Below are positions 40,669-52,939 of a stretch of DNA of 55,106 bases, piece after piece; the first letter of the stretch is position 1; every line of letters begins with the position of its first letter. The notes beneath the pieces were generated by a model that was not told the DNA's origin, did no database searches, and saw nothing but the letters and a program-made list of their open reading frames with translations. Location of the stretch: contig NZ_LGYN01000004.1 in assembly GCF_001307105.1 (NCBI RefSeq), forward strand, positions 1 through 55,106. Direction: 5' to 3'. Origin of the DNA: Bacillus australimaris. GTDB lineage: Bacteria; Bacillota; Bacilli; Bacillales; Bacillaceae. A program made the translations under genes and the position numbers.

Positions 40669-41883
40669 TTATTTGAGCACTCTAATTTTCACTCGTTTGT
40701 TTCCCCATTGATAAGCTGCCGACTTACTTGGGACGAACACATCAATTTTATTCCCTTTTATAGCAGATCCGGTGTCTGATGCGACGGCATATCCATAGCC
40801 TTCCACATACACTTTAGAGCCCAGCGGAATGACACTCGGGTCAACTGCTATGACCTTTGCACCCGGATTTGCTTTTAAATTAAAGCCTGTTGACGTTCTG
40901 CCCGTACATCCAGCACAGCTCGCTGTATAGGCTGTTGACGCCACATAAAATTCTTTTCCTGACGATTCATTGCTTCGAGAAACCGTAGGGGACGCTTTAG
41001 GCTCCTTATTGGATACTTGTGTACCAATAGCCACCAAACGGTCCTTACTATCTTTTTCTGTTACTTCTTTTATCAATTCTTTAGACACCACTTTGCCGTT
41101 TTCTTTCACAATGGCATAGTGCTTCTTCAATTTACCTTCTTCACCTTTTTTAAGCACCTTCTCTTTTCCTTTTTCAAGAGAATGATCCTTTTTATGTTTG
41201 GTATCAAAAGCAATTTTCTCTTCCACTACATCGGTGACTTTTTCCACCCGAGTGATCTGAATATCTGCGCTTTTTTTAGAAAGGTTACTATGTAACGCAG
41301 GTTTGATCTTATCGTGCTTCTTGAGCTTCAGCTCTTGTTGCTTTAAAAAGTCAGCGACCGTAGTCGAAGTGGTCCACACTTTTTTATCTTTTCCTCCATC
41401 ATTTAAGCTGACCTGAAAGGCCTGCTGAACCACAAGTTTCATATCCTTTTTAATCTTGTCGTTCTTTCCTGGAGTGACTTGATCGTGCTTCCCAATATCT
41501 ATCTTCTCATTCTTCAATAATGCTCCAACCGTCTGATCTGTTGTCCATATCGTTTTCTCTTTCCCATCTAGGGTGAGATGAACCGGTATAGCCGCATCAT
41601 ACACAATGTTCATGTTGTCTTGAATTTTTGTATTTAGACTTGGAGAGATATGATCCTCCGCCTTGGTCCTTATTCCAAGGTCTGAAAGCAGCTGTGCTAC
41701 TGTCTCTTCATGTGTACGAATTGTCTCCTCTTTACCATTGATTGAAATGGTAATAGACTGCTTAGTGAGCTCATGCGCACCGTAAGCCGTCCCAGTTCCA
41801 GCTAAAAGCAAGCAAACAACTAGTAATAAAACCTTGCCTTTTCCTAGCTTAACAGAAAACAGATTTTTCATTTTTTGTACGAT
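40669..41883 (-). CDS. yabE: YabE, resuscitation-promoting-factor-like cell wall protein (DUF348-G5-3D)
   Basis: A secreted protein thought to remodel peptidoglycan. A signal peptide (basic KLGKGK then VLLLVVCLLLAGTGTAYG) is followed by three DUF348 repeats (IRTHEETVAQLL, IWTTDQTVGALL, VWTTSTTVADFL), a G5 domain (about 205-280) and a C-terminal 3D domain with the catalytic aspartate pattern VASDTGSAIKGNKIDVF. The first ATG (41871, 400 residues) lies 20 bases from the only strong site, GGAGG. An in-frame ATC at 41883 lies 8 bases from it and gives 404 residues. Confidence 0.88.
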   Translation of the reverse strand: MVQKMKNLFSVKLGKGKVLLLVVCLLLAGTGTAYGAHELTKQSITISINGKEETIRTHEETVAQLLSDLGIRTKAEDHISPSLNTKIQDNMNIVYDAAIPVHLTLDGKEKTIWTTDQTVGALLKNEKIDIGKHDQVTPGKNDKIKKDMKLVVQQAFQVSLNDGGKDKKVWTTSTTVADFLKQQELKLKKHDKIKPALHSNLSKKSADIQITRVEKVTDVVEEKIAFDTKHKKDHSLEKGKEKVLKKGEEGKLKKHYAIVKENGKVVSKELIKEVTEKDSKDRLVAIGTQVSNKEPKASPTVSRSNESSGKEFYVASTAYTASCAGCTGRTSTGFNLKANPGAKVIAVDPSVIPLGSKVYVEGYGYAVASDTGSAIKGNKIDVFVPSKSAAYQWGNKRVKIRVLK

Positions 41884-41910
41884 GAAAAACGCCTCCTTCT
41901 CCTCGGAGAG

Positions 41911-41939
41911 ATTATATAGAGTATCTCAAAACCTGTCAA
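41911..41939 (-). promoter_or_regulatory. yabE promoter (SigA)
   Basis: On the minus strand perfect TTGACA (41934-41939) and perfect TATAAT (41911-41916) are 17 bases apart, ending about 28 bases before the likely start codon. Confidence 0.88.
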
Positions 41940-42115
41940 CCCTTCCACCCACTGTACAAAAATGCTCGATTGTAAACCTATTATGGGAGATTTAAGGAAG
42001 GAAGGGAAGAAAGACTTATCGACAACTTATCCTATGAGGAGGCGCAAACGTGTAGAACTTTTTCGTTATGTTTCACAATTGGACAAGCTTAAACAAGGAT
42101 TGACATCATATACTG

Positions 42116-42883
42116 TCAGTTTATACGGAAAACTTTTTTTGCATTTTTTGTTGTCAAATCAGCCAGCTCTTCAAAGCTGATTTCTCGCAGCTCCGCAATC
42201 TGTTCTGCGATATATTTTACATAACTCGGCTCATTACGTTTCCCTCTAAATGGCGCTGGTGTTAAGTATGGACAGTCTGTTTCGATCAAAAGCCGGTCAC
42301 TTGGTATGTCCTTTACAACTTCCTTCGGTTTTTTGGCATTTTTAAATGTCACTGGTCCACCGAATGAGATGTAAAAATTCATATCCATACATGCTTTTGC
42401 AGTTTCTAAGCTCCCAGTAAAGCAGTGCATAATACCTCCAACCTCAGCTGCTCCCTCTTCTTTTAAGATCGTCACGACATCTTCCGTTGCGTCACGATTA
42501 TGAATAATGATGGGAAGATTTACTTCCTTCGCAAGAGCAATTTGGCGTCTAAAGACTTCCTTTTGTACATCTTTTGGCGACTTGTCCCAATAGTAATCCA
42601 GACCCATTTCTCCGATCGCAACCACTTTTTCGTGTTGAGATAAATCTTTGATCCAAGTCAAATCCTCATCTGTCATATCAATGGCGTCAACTGGGTGCCA
42701 GCCAATAGCTGCATATATGAAATCATACTCTTCAATTAATTCCATTGCTCTCGTAATTGTCGGACGATCAAACCCTACCACCACGATTTTTTCAACTTTT
42801 TCGCTTTTCGCTCTTTCGATCACCTGCGTTAAATCTTCATTGTATTGTTCCGCATTTAAGTGGGCATGTGTATCAAATAACAT
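42116..42883 (-). CDS. yabD: TatD-family metal-dependent nuclease YabD
   Basis: A 255-residue TIM-barrel hydrolase of the TatD DNase family. Metal ligands are seen in FDTHAHLN, IGEMGLDYYWD, the histidines of IIIHNRDA and IMHCFTG, and ETDCPYLTP. Members act as 3'-5' DNases or D-aminoacyl-tRNA deacylase-type proofreaders; in Bacillus the latter role has been proposed. It follows metS with a terminator between. Confidence 0.94.
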   Translation of the reverse strand: MLFDTHAHLNAEQYNEDLTQVIERAKSEKVEKIVVVGFDRPTITRAMELIEEYDFIYAAIGWHPVDAIDMTDEDLTWIKDLSQHEKVVAIGEMGLDYYWDKSPKDVQKEVFRRQIALAKEVNLPIIIHNRDATEDVVTILKEEGAAEVGGIMHCFTGSLETAKACMDMNFYISFGGPVTFKNAKKPKEVVKDIPSDRLLIETDCPYLTPAPFRGKRNEPSYVKYIAEQIAELREISFEELADLTTKNAKKVFRIN

Positions 42884-42912
42884 CGTTGAATGCTCCTTTC
42901 GACAATTCCTCT

Positions 42913-42960
42913 AAAAAACAAAAGGTGTTCGACGAAATGTTACACGTGGAACACCTTTGT
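42913..42960 (-). terminator. metS terminator
   Basis: On the minus strand ACAAAGGTGTTC pairs with GAACACCTTTTGT across an 18-base loop and is followed by TTTTTTAG. Confidence 0.85.
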
Positions 42961-42964
42961 TTAT

Positions 42965-45379
<2,415 letters not shown>

Positions 45380-45408
45380 TTGACGATTTATGGAAACCTT
45401 GTTATGCT
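45380..45408 (+). promoter_or_regulatory. abrB promoter (SigA)
   Basis: On the plus strand TTGACG (45380-45385) and TATGCT (45403-45408) are 17 bases apart, followed by the Spo0A boxes, as in B. subtilis. Confidence 0.82.
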
Positions 45409-45424
45409 AGGAATGTAAGGAATT

Positions 45425-45441
45425 TGTCGAATAATGACGAA
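45425..45441 (+). promoter_or_regulatory. Tandem Spo0A boxes downstream of the abrB start point
   Basis: TGTCGAA (45425-45431) and TGACGAA (45435-45441) both match TGNCGAA and lie 10 bases apart, one helical turn. Phosphorylated Spo0A represses abrB from this position in B. subtilis. Confidence 0.88.
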
Positions 45442-45487
45442 GATAATATTATTTTAAGAATAAGAACTTTTTGGGAGGAGAATGAAG

Positions 45488-45772
45488 ATGAAATCTACAG
45501 GTATTGTACGTAAAGTTGACGAATTAGGGCGCGTGGTGATTCCAATCGAACTTCGCCGTACGCTAGGAATTGCTGAAAAAGACGCTTTGGAAATTTATGT
45601 TGATGATGAAAAAATTATCCTAAAAAAATATAAACCAAACATGACTTGCCAAGTAACAGGTGAAGTATCAGACGATAACCTTAAACTTGCTAATGGTAAA
45701 TTAGTTCTTAGCCGTGAAGGTGCAGAGCAAATCATTAACGAAATCCAAAACCAACTTCAATCACAAAAATAA
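45488..45772 (+). CDS. abrB: Transition-state regulator AbrB
   Basis: DNA-binding repressor of post-exponential genes, including spoVG. It has 94 residues from the ATG at 45488, which sits about 9 bases from GGAGG; an ATG two codons earlier is very close to the site. The N-terminal swapped-hairpin domain KSTGIVRKVDELGRVVIPIELRR (residues 2-50) is followed by the tetramerisation part. It is the only plus-strand gene here. It is controlled by two Spo0A boxes and ends at a terminator shared with rsmI. Confidence 0.98.
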   Translation: MKSTGIVRKVDELGRVVIPIELRRTLGIAEKDALEIYVDDEKIILKKYKPNMTCQVTGEVSDDNLKLANGKLVLSREGAEQIINEIQNQLQSQK

Positions 45773-45780
45773 GTTGATAT

Positions 45781-45815
45781 AAAAAGGTTCTTGCACCGTT
45801 TGCAAGAACCTTTCT
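45781..45815. terminator. Bidirectional terminator between abrB and rsmI
   Basis: GGTTCTTGCA pairs with TGCAAGAACC; T-runs lie on both sides (TTTCTTTATT on plus, TTTTTATA on minus). It serves the converging abrB and rsmI genes. Confidence 0.93.
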
Positions 45816-46697
45816 TTATTGTTCAATATGGTAGGCATCGTATATCGTCCGTTTTGGCACACCACGTTCGACAGCTGTACGTTTAATGGCTTCCTTCGAT
45901 GTTAATCCTTCTTCTATATAATGGATCACATGATCTTTTTCAGATAAGGACTTCCACCAGACTTCTTCATCCAGCTCTACTTCATCCTGATCATTCCCTT
46001 GTACTACAAGACAGAATTCACCTCGGATTTGGTTCTCCGCAGCCCATGTCAGCACATACTCTAAATCTCCACGTATAAACTCTTCGAATTTTTTCGTTAG
46101 TTCTCTCGTAATTGCAATATTTCGATTCCCCCACACTTCCTTCATCAAGGTCAGCGTTTCTTTTAATCGATGGGGTGCTTCATAGAGAATGATCGTTTCT
46201 TGACGTTTCTTCAAAGCTTCAAGCTGTTTTTTCTTTTCTTTCTTTTGGCGGTCAAGAAAACCGTAAAAGAAAAATGGCTGAGGTGCGATCCCTGATGCAA
46301 TGAGTGCCGTTAGTGCAGCATTTGCGCCAGGTAACGGAATGACATATCCTCCGATGCTAGTAAAATCTCGAACCACCTCAGCCCCTGGATCTGAAATCGT
46401 CGGTAAACCGGCATCACTCACGAGTGCGATATGTTTTCCTTCTTTTAGCCATTCGATTAACTTGTGACCGCTGCTGTCTTTGTTATGCTCATGATAACTC
46501 GTTAATGGTGTATCAATTTCGTATACATGACAAAGTTTTTTCGTCTGCCTTGTATCTTCTGCGGCAATATAGTCTACATCTTTTAACGTTTGTATCGCTC
46601 GAAACGTCATATCTTCTAGATTTCCAATCGGGGTTGGGACGAGATAAAGAATGCCCATGCCAGATTGACCATCAAAGCTTTTCTGTGTCTTTTTCAT
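45816..46697 (-). CDS. rsmI: 16S rRNA (cytidine1402-2'-O)-methyltransferase
   Basis: Methylates C1402 in the ribosomal decoding centre. It has 293 residues of the tetrapyrrole-methylase fold: YLVPTPIGNLEDMTFRA, AAEDTRQTKKL, ALVSDAGLPTISDPG and the SAM-site PLPGANAALTALIASG. A C-terminal helical extension completes the RsmI form. The ATG has GGAGG upstream and overlaps yazA by 26 bases. Confidence 0.96.
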   Translation of the reverse strand: MKKTQKSFDGQSGMGILYLVPTPIGNLEDMTFRAIQTLKDVDYIAAEDTRQTKKLCHVYEIDTPLTSYHEHNKDSSGHKLIEWLKEGKHIALVSDAGLPTISDPGAEVVRDFTSIGGYVIPLPGANAALTALIASGIAPQPFFFYGFLDRQKKEKKKQLEALKKRQETIILYEAPHRLKETLTLMKEVWGNRNIAITRELTKKFEEFIRGDLEYVLTWAAENQIRGEFCLVVQGNDQDEVELDEEVWWKSLSEKDHVIHYIEEGLTSKEAIKRTAVERGVPKRTIYDAYHIEQ

Positions 46698-46971
46698 GTG
46701 CCGCCTCCTTTTCCATTCTCATTTCTTCTATATAAATGTCTTTCTTTTTCCGGGTCCACGTTTTGAAACGATATTCTTGCTGCATGGCTTCTCTTTTCGT
46801 TGCAAAGCATTCATGATACAAAAGCTCAACCGGTCGTCTGGCCCTTGTATACTTTGCTCCCTTTCCACTATTGTGGGTCATCAATCTTTTTTGTAAATCA
46901 TTTGTATAACCTGCATACAGGCTGCCATCTGCACATTTCAATACATAGAAGTAATGATTATGCTTCTCCAT
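46672..46971 (-). CDS. yazA: YazA, GIY-YIG domain protein (UPF0213)
   Basis: A 99-residue protein consisting of a GIY-YIG nuclease-like domain: [23 protein letters not shown], then the [16 protein letters not shown] and KREAMQQEY blocks. Family members resemble the UvrC N-terminal nuclease and SLX1, but the cellular role of the short stand-alone form is not well defined. The ATG at 46971 gives the B. subtilis length. It overlaps trmN6 by 14 bases and rsmI by 26. Confidence 0.92.
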   Translation of the reverse strand: MEKHNHYFYVLKCADGSLYAGYTNDLQKRLMTHNSGKGAKYTRARRPVELLYHECFATKREAMQQEYRFKTWTRKKKDIYIEEMRMEKEAAHEKDTEKL

Positions 46972-47701
46972 ACAGTATCGTCCTGATTTCTTCTGTATAC
47001 TCTTGATCTTCTCCATAAACAAAAAGAGGCGGGAGAATTTTCAGATCTGGTTTTCCATCTTTTATGCCTTCTACTAAAATGGTATTGGCTTCTTTCCCTT
47101 GTTTAGGATAGACAAATTGAATTCGTTTCGGCTCAATTCGGTATTTCTTCATTAATTCTACAATTTCAAGCAGCCGTCCCGGACGATGAACCATCGCCAG
47201 TTTTCCCCCTTGCTTCAGCAGCGTGGAAGAAACACGAATGACATCTTCTAATGTACAATGAATTTCATGCCTTGCAATCGCCAAATATTCATTTTCATTG
47301 ATTTCATCCTTAGAGGGTGTTTTAAAATATGGCGGATTACATGTAATGACATCTACTTTGTGATTGCCGTAGCGTTCAGGTATATCATTCAAATCACCAT
47401 GAATCAATTCGATCTGGTGCTCAAGCTGATTATACGCTACACTTCTTTTTGCCATATCAAACAGCCGTTCTTGAATTTCAACACCTGTAATTGACGCCTT
47501 AGATCGAGTCGATAGCAGCAGCGGCACGATGCCATTGCCAGTACAAAGATCAATGATCTCCCCTTTTTGGATCGGCACATACGCAAATTTAGCTAATAAC
47601 ACTGCGTCCAATGAAAAGGCAAATACAGTTTTACTTTGAATAATCTTCATATCTTCGGCAAGCAAGTAATCTAAACGTTCATCTTCTCTTAACGAAACCA
47701 T
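46958..47701 (-). CDS. trmN6: tRNA1(Val) A37 N6-methyltransferase-like protein (YabB)
   Basis: A 247-residue SAM-dependent methyltransferase. Motif I is [15 protein letters not shown], and the adenine N6-type catalytic motif is NPPYFKT (about residues 120-126). E. coli TrmN6 methylates A37 of tRNA-Val; the substrate in Bacillus is assigned by similarity only. It forms an overlapping group with yazA and rsmI, all likely RNA-related. Confidence 0.9.
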   Translation of the reverse strand: MVSLREDERLDYLLAEDMKIIQSKTVFAFSLDAVLLAKFAYVPIQKGEIIDLCTGNGIVPLLLSTRSKASITGVEIQERLFDMAKRSVAYNQLEHQIELIHGDLNDIPERYGNHKVDVITCNPPYFKTPSKDEINENEYLAIARHEIHCTLEDVIRVSSTLLKQGGKLAMVHRPGRLLEIVELMKKYRIEPKRIQFVYPKQGKEANTILVEGIKDGKPDLKILPPLFVYGEDQEYTEEIRTILYGEA

Positions 47702-47723
47702 GATGTATCCTTTCTTTTCCTGT

Positions 47724-47754
47724 GAAAAAGGCTCCCGATTCAGCGGAAGCCTTT
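47724..47754 (-). terminator. yabA terminator
   Basis: On the minus strand GGCTTCCG pairs with CGGGAGCC (one G-U pair) across a 5-base loop and is followed by TTTTTCAC. It may only partly separate yabA from trmN6. Confidence 0.8.
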
Positions 47755-47756
47755 TC

Positions 47757-48110
47757 TCATTTTTTATTTAAAAATGACAGACAGAACAAACAGTCTCCCT
47801 CTTTACGAATGCTTCCATAATGTACATTACAAATATGGAAGCCCTCCTGATATAACCGAGCCAGGTTATCATGACCTTCTCCTATATCAGAATGACTTGG
47901 CTTCTGGGCAGAATCATTCTCTGCCTCAGAAGATTTATCTCGATCAGACTGATCCAGACGTTCACGCAAGTGCTGATTCTCCATCTGCAGCTGATGATTT
48001 TCTTCAATCACTTCACCGATATGATTTTTCAAATCACCTAACTGGCGATAAAGAGAACCGATTTGTTCTTCTAAATTAATCACCGTATCAAATAGTTCCT
48101 TTTTATCCAA
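47757..48110 (-). CDS. yabA: YabA, negative regulator of replication initiation
   Basis: A 117-residue protein that binds DnaA and DnaN and restrains initiation at oriC. An N-terminal leucine-zipper coiled coil (about 5-55) drives tetramerisation, followed by an acidic linker and a C-terminal zinc site (H92 or H97, C94, C107, C110). The start is TTG with AGGTG upstream. It sits next to holB and ricT, as in B. subtilis. Confidence 0.95.
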   Translation of the reverse strand: MDKKELFDTVINLEEQIGSLYRQLGDLKNHIGEVIEENHQLQMENQHLRERLDQSDRDKSSEAENDSAQKPSHSDIGEGHDNLARLYQEGFHICNVHYGSIRKEGDCLFCLSFLNKK

Positions 48111-48124
48111 GGTGGCACACCTCG

Positions 48125-48952
48125 TTACTCAGTTGTTTGTGCAGATACAACGCCTTCTTGTAATAATTCTTCCCATGTATATTCTATCACTTTTTCTTGC
48201 CCGGTTAATTCAACTTGTAAAATTCGTTCTAAAATGTTGAGCCCTACTACCTTTGCAGAGCCATTAGACGTTTGAATCGTTTCACCGATATCCGGTAATT
48301 GTTCTTTCGCTGTTTCATACTCATCATTCTCATATTTCAAGCAGCACATCAAACGGCCACAAAGCCCTGAAATTTTTGTAGGATTTAACGATAAATTTTG
48401 ATCCTTTGCCATCTTAATGGACACTGGTTCAAAGTCTCCCAAGAAAGTCGAACAGCAAAGCATTCGCCCGCAAGGACCTATACCGCCCAGCATTTTTGCC
48501 TCGTCTCTTACCCCAATCTGGCGAAGTTCAATTCTCGTCTTGAAGATGGATGCAAGATCCTTCACCAGCTCACGGAAATCTACTCTGCCATCCGCTGTGA
48601 AGTAGAAGATAACTTTGTTTCGGTCAAATGTAAATTCGACATCAACTAGTTTCATTTCTAGCCCGTGTTCACTTACTTTCTGAAGACATGTATCAAAGGC
48701 TGTCACCGCAGCTTCTTTGTTTTCCTCAACGATGAGCCGGTCTCGTTCATCTGCTACGCGAATGACCTTACGCAGGGGGAGAACCACATCGTGTTCATCT
48801 ACTTTTTTATTAGCGATGACCACTTGTCCGTATTCAACCCCTCTGACCGTCTCTACAATGACACAACTATCATTTTCTATATGAAATCCATTAGGATCGA
48901 AATAATAGATTTTGCCCGCTTTTTTAAAGCGAACACCAATTACGTTGTACAA
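48125..48952 (-). CDS. ricT: RicT (YaaT), PSP1-domain subunit of the RicAFT complex
   Basis: A 275-residue protein. With RicA and RicF it carries iron-sulfur clusters, stimulates mRNA maturation by RNase Y and promotes the Spo0A phosphorelay in B. subtilis. The PSP1 domain covers roughly 60-230, with cysteine ligands in CGRMLCC and CGRLMCC. The start is TTG with AGGAGG 7 bases upstream. It begins 2 bases after the holB stop. Confidence 0.96.
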   Translation of the reverse strand: MYNVIGVRFKKAGKIYYFDPNGFHIENDSCVIVETVRGVEYGQVVIANKKVDEHDVVLPLRKVIRVADERDRLIVEENKEAAVTAFDTCLQKVSEHGLEMKLVDVEFTFDRNKVIFYFTADGRVDFRELVKDLASIFKTRIELRQIGVRDEAKMLGGIGPCGRMLCCSTFLGDFEPVSIKMAKDQNLSLNPTKISGLCGRLMCCLKYENDEYETAKEQLPDIGETIQTSNGSAKVVGLNILERILQVELTGQEKVIEYTWEELLQEGVVSAQTTE

Positions 48953-48954
48953 GC

Positions 48955-49944
48955 TTATCCCTCCTGCAACATCAACACCAATTGCTCCATCAGCCCTTGG
49001 GCATTCACGTTGGATTGAAGTCTCTTTTTCGCTTCTAATACAGCAAGGATCTGGCTGGTCACCAGCTGCTGTGTGGAATGCAGCGCATGCTGCTTCATTG
49101 TCTGGAATAAGTCTTGATAAATGACTTTATCTTCATTTCCTATTTGAATCGACAATACATCACGATATATAAATAAAAGCATATCCAGACCTGTTTCTTG
49201 AAGGTCTTTCTCTTTGAAAAAAGGCATCCATTGATCCTGTATATAAAAAAATGCATGTTCTTTTCGCTGGTGTAAGACTTCATACAATTTTATCACTTTC
49301 GCTCTAGACTCTGCAAACTGATCATTTCGACTTAATTCGAGTGCTTCTGCTAAATTATTGGTTAAATTCGACAAAAGCCTTGCAAGATGCTGAGGTACGT
49401 CTTCTTGTAATAGCTGCTGCTCCAAGGATTGTGGCTGCAGCGGCTGAAAGCTGAGCATCTGACATCTTGAAATAATCGTATCCAGCATTTTATGCGATTG
49501 CTCAGTGATTAAAACCGCCATCGTTTCCCGATTAGGCTCCTCTAGGAACTTCAATAAACTGTTCGCGGCATTGACCGTCATTTTGTCCGCATGAAGAATA
49601 ATATACATTTTCCGGTGAGATTCTACACCTGCTTTTGTAAATTCCTCCTGCAGTGCCTGCACTTGCGCCTTCTTAATTGATTGGCCATCAGGCTGCACAA
49701 GATGTAAATCAGGATGGTTCCCTGATTCAATCCTTTTACAGTTTTGACAGGATTCACATGGTTGCACTCCTGATTCCAAACAAAAAAAGCTCTTAGCCAA
49801 AAGCATCGCTGCATCCAGCTTTCCTGTCCCTTTTTTCCCTTCAAATAAGTAGGCATGCGCAAGTCGGTCTTTATCAATACTATTAAAAATCAGCCGCATG
49901 ACGCGCGGCTGCAAATCATTCATGTCATCCCAGCTAATTGCCAT
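48955..49944 (-). CDS. holB: DNA polymerase III delta-prime subunit
   Basis: Clamp-loader stator subunit of the replication machinery. It has 329 residues, an AAA+ fold with GKKGTGKLDAA in the P-loop position (the usual T/S is L, as delta-prime need not hydrolyse ATP) and a zinc module CESCQNC near residues 62-69. SRC-like motif ISRCQML is present. It lies in the tmk-darA-yaaR-holB-ricT run. Confidence 0.96.
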   Translation of the reverse strand: MAISWDDMNDLQPRVMRLIFNSIDKDRLAHAYLFEGKKGTGKLDAAMLLAKSFFCLESGVQPCESCQNCKRIESGNHPDLHLVQPDGQSIKKAQVQALQEEFTKAGVESHRKMYIILHADKMTVNAANSLLKFLEEPNRETMAVLITEQSHKMLDTIISRCQMLSFQPLQPQSLEQQLLQEDVPQHLARLLSNLTNNLAEALELSRNDQFAESRAKVIKLYEVLHQRKEHAFFYIQDQWMPFFKEKDLQETGLDMLLFIYRDVLSIQIGNEDKVIYQDLFQTMKQHALHSTQQLVTSQILAVLEAKKRLQSNVNAQGLMEQLVLMLQEG

Positions 49945-49955
49945 GTTATCACTCT

Positions 49956-50396
49956 CTATGTGTAAAGGTTAATCAATAAACCTTTTATTTCTCCAATACG
50001 TTCAAGCAAATCAATAGATGGTTTCTCTTGATCCATCATTTCCTCTGTTAATTCAATCAGCTTTTCATCTAATGCTTTGACTAAAGCAAGTGTACGCGTG
50101 TTGCCATAAATGTCAAAGCTTCTTGATGTTTCTATATTTAATCCATTGTCGACTGTCTCTTTCACAAAGCGCTTCACAAGTCCTTTAAACTTAGCCAAAT
50201 CCTTTAGGTTTCTTGACTTCGCCAGCTTTTTACCGAACACTTCAATATCACTCAGCATAACCGTCAGCTGCTCTAAGCGCAGTTTCCCGCTTTGCGTCTC
50301 CATCGAAGCTTTAAAGGAGGAAGATGTCTGGCTTCCTTTCATCGCTTGAAGTTCACGCTTTTCTAAACGCAGCCGCATATCTTGATTAATTTTCAC
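49956..50396 (-). CDS. yaaR: YaaR, DUF327 family protein
   Basis: A 146-residue predicted soluble, mostly helical and highly charged protein of unknown function. There is no signal peptide or membrane segment. The central part (DIEVFGKKLAKSRNLKDLAKFKGLVKRFV) is typical of the family. The start is GTG with AAGGATG upstream. It is conserved between darA and holB in Bacillus, but that does not reveal a role. Confidence 0.9.
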   Translation of the reverse strand: MKINQDMRLRLEKRELQAMKGSQTSSSFKASMETQSGKLRLEQLTVMLSDIEVFGKKLAKSRNLKDLAKFKGLVKRFVKETVDNGLNIETSRSFDIYGNTRTLALVKALDEKLIELTEEMMDQEKPSIDLLERIGEIKGLLINLYT

Positions 50397-50408
50397 AGCA
50401 ACCCATCC

Positions 50409-51452
<1,044 letters not shown>

Positions 51453-51456
<4 letters not shown>

Positions 51457-52862
51457 AGTGTCTCCTCTTCTATATAAACATATAATTTTCTCTGATGAAT
51501 TACCTGACTTGCTTGAACATGAACCTGATGTCCAAGCAAACGACTTAACGCCGCAATTTGATCTATTTCAATACGCTCTCCCTTAATCATCAAAGGAATA
51601 CCAGGTGGATATGGAATAACCGATTCTGCACTAATCCGACCTGCTGCATGTTCAAATGGAACTGCTTCAATATCCTGTCTTTGCTCAGCAGTCTCTATAG
51701 ACAGCGCTTCATTTTGGATATGATCTTTTCCTTTGCGCAATGAATCGCTTTGTTTAAGGGCGTGCTCCATTCTTTTAAAAGGAACATCCTTCTTTTGTTC
51801 TAAACCAAAAATAAGTAAAACCTGATGTTCGTCCGCAAGCTCTGGGTGAATCTCCACTGATTCAAGCACCCGTTTTAGTTCATAACCAGTCAGCCCTTCT
51901 GTTGATCGAATGGTGCATTTTAATGGATCGGTAGACAGTGAGTCAGACTCGATCACTTCAAGTTGGGGTATACGGTTGAACTCAGCTTTCAGCTCTGTCA
52001 CCTTTTTCATGACCCTATCCAACGTCCCATTTTCCTTGATCCCCTCGACATATGCTCTTGCCACATCTAATGAGGCCATAATTGGATAGGACGGAGAACT
52101 GCTTTGGAGCATCGTGAGGCAAGTTTTCAATCGCTTTGCATTAATTCTGTCCCCCTGAATATGGAGGTAGGAACCCATCGTCATTGCCGGAAGGGTTTTA
52201 TGTGCTGATTGTACCACCACGTCAGCTCCATAAGAAAGAGCAGATGGAGGAAAGGAGCCGCCTAATACAAAATGTGCGCCATGTGCCTCATCCACCAAAA
52301 CGCTCATGCCCGCTTCGTGGCACATGTGAATCAGCTTTGATAAATCAGCTGCATGTCCGTAGTAGTTCGGATAAGTCAATACGATTGCCCGGCAATTAGG
52401 ATGTTTCGCTATGGCTTTTCTGATTGTTTCATCCGTTACATGTGTTGGAACATGCAGGTGTGGATCAATCTCAGCTTCCACCATAATAGGCGTTGCTCCT
52501 GCAAGCTCAATGGCATGGTAAACAGACTTATGGCAATTTCGCTGGACAAAAATTTCATCCCCCGTACGACATGCAGCCATCACCATCGCTAAGTTTCCGA
52601 CAGTTGTACCATTCACAAGGAAAAAACTTTGCTCTGAACCATATAGCTTTGCCAATAAATGTTCTGCCTCTTGAATCACACCAGTTGGATGATGGAGATC
52701 ATCTAAACCTTCAAGCTCCGTCACATCCAGCTGAAGAATTGACTCATAATAAGTCCGCGCCTCATCAAAAAAGACATCTCCATTGTGATGTCCTGGAACG
52801 TGAAAAGAATAAGGCTTCTTTTCCGCATGTTGTACTAATGCTGTATATAAAGGTGTTTTCAA
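51453..52862 (-). CDS. yaaO: YaaO, Orn/Lys/Arg decarboxylase family PLP protein
   Basis: A 469-residue fold-type I PLP enzyme. The cofactor lysine is in [18 protein letters not shown], and VDEAHGAH carries the PLP-ring aspartate. It is shorter than classic inducible decarboxylases and resembles the B. subtilis SpeA/YaaO group; the substrate cannot be told from sequence. The start is TTG with AAAGGG upstream. It overlaps tmk by 4 bases. Confidence 0.9.
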
Positions 52863-52939
52863 ACAAATCGACCCTTTTCACTTTAACGATATCTTATATC
52901 TATTATAACGTTCATACAAAGGAACTGAAAGATGGATTC

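Noticed and set aside
41990..42060. Small plus-strand frame around a GAGGAGG site upstream of yabE
   Set aside because: The GTG after the site is followed at once by a stop, and the other frames there resemble nothing known; it is probably chance.
42100..42127. Plus-strand promoter-like TTGACA-N16-TATACG at the yabD 3' end
   Set aside because: The -10 matches only four of six bases, it would be antisense to yabD with no supporting motif or gene, and such chance matches are common in A/T-rich gaps.
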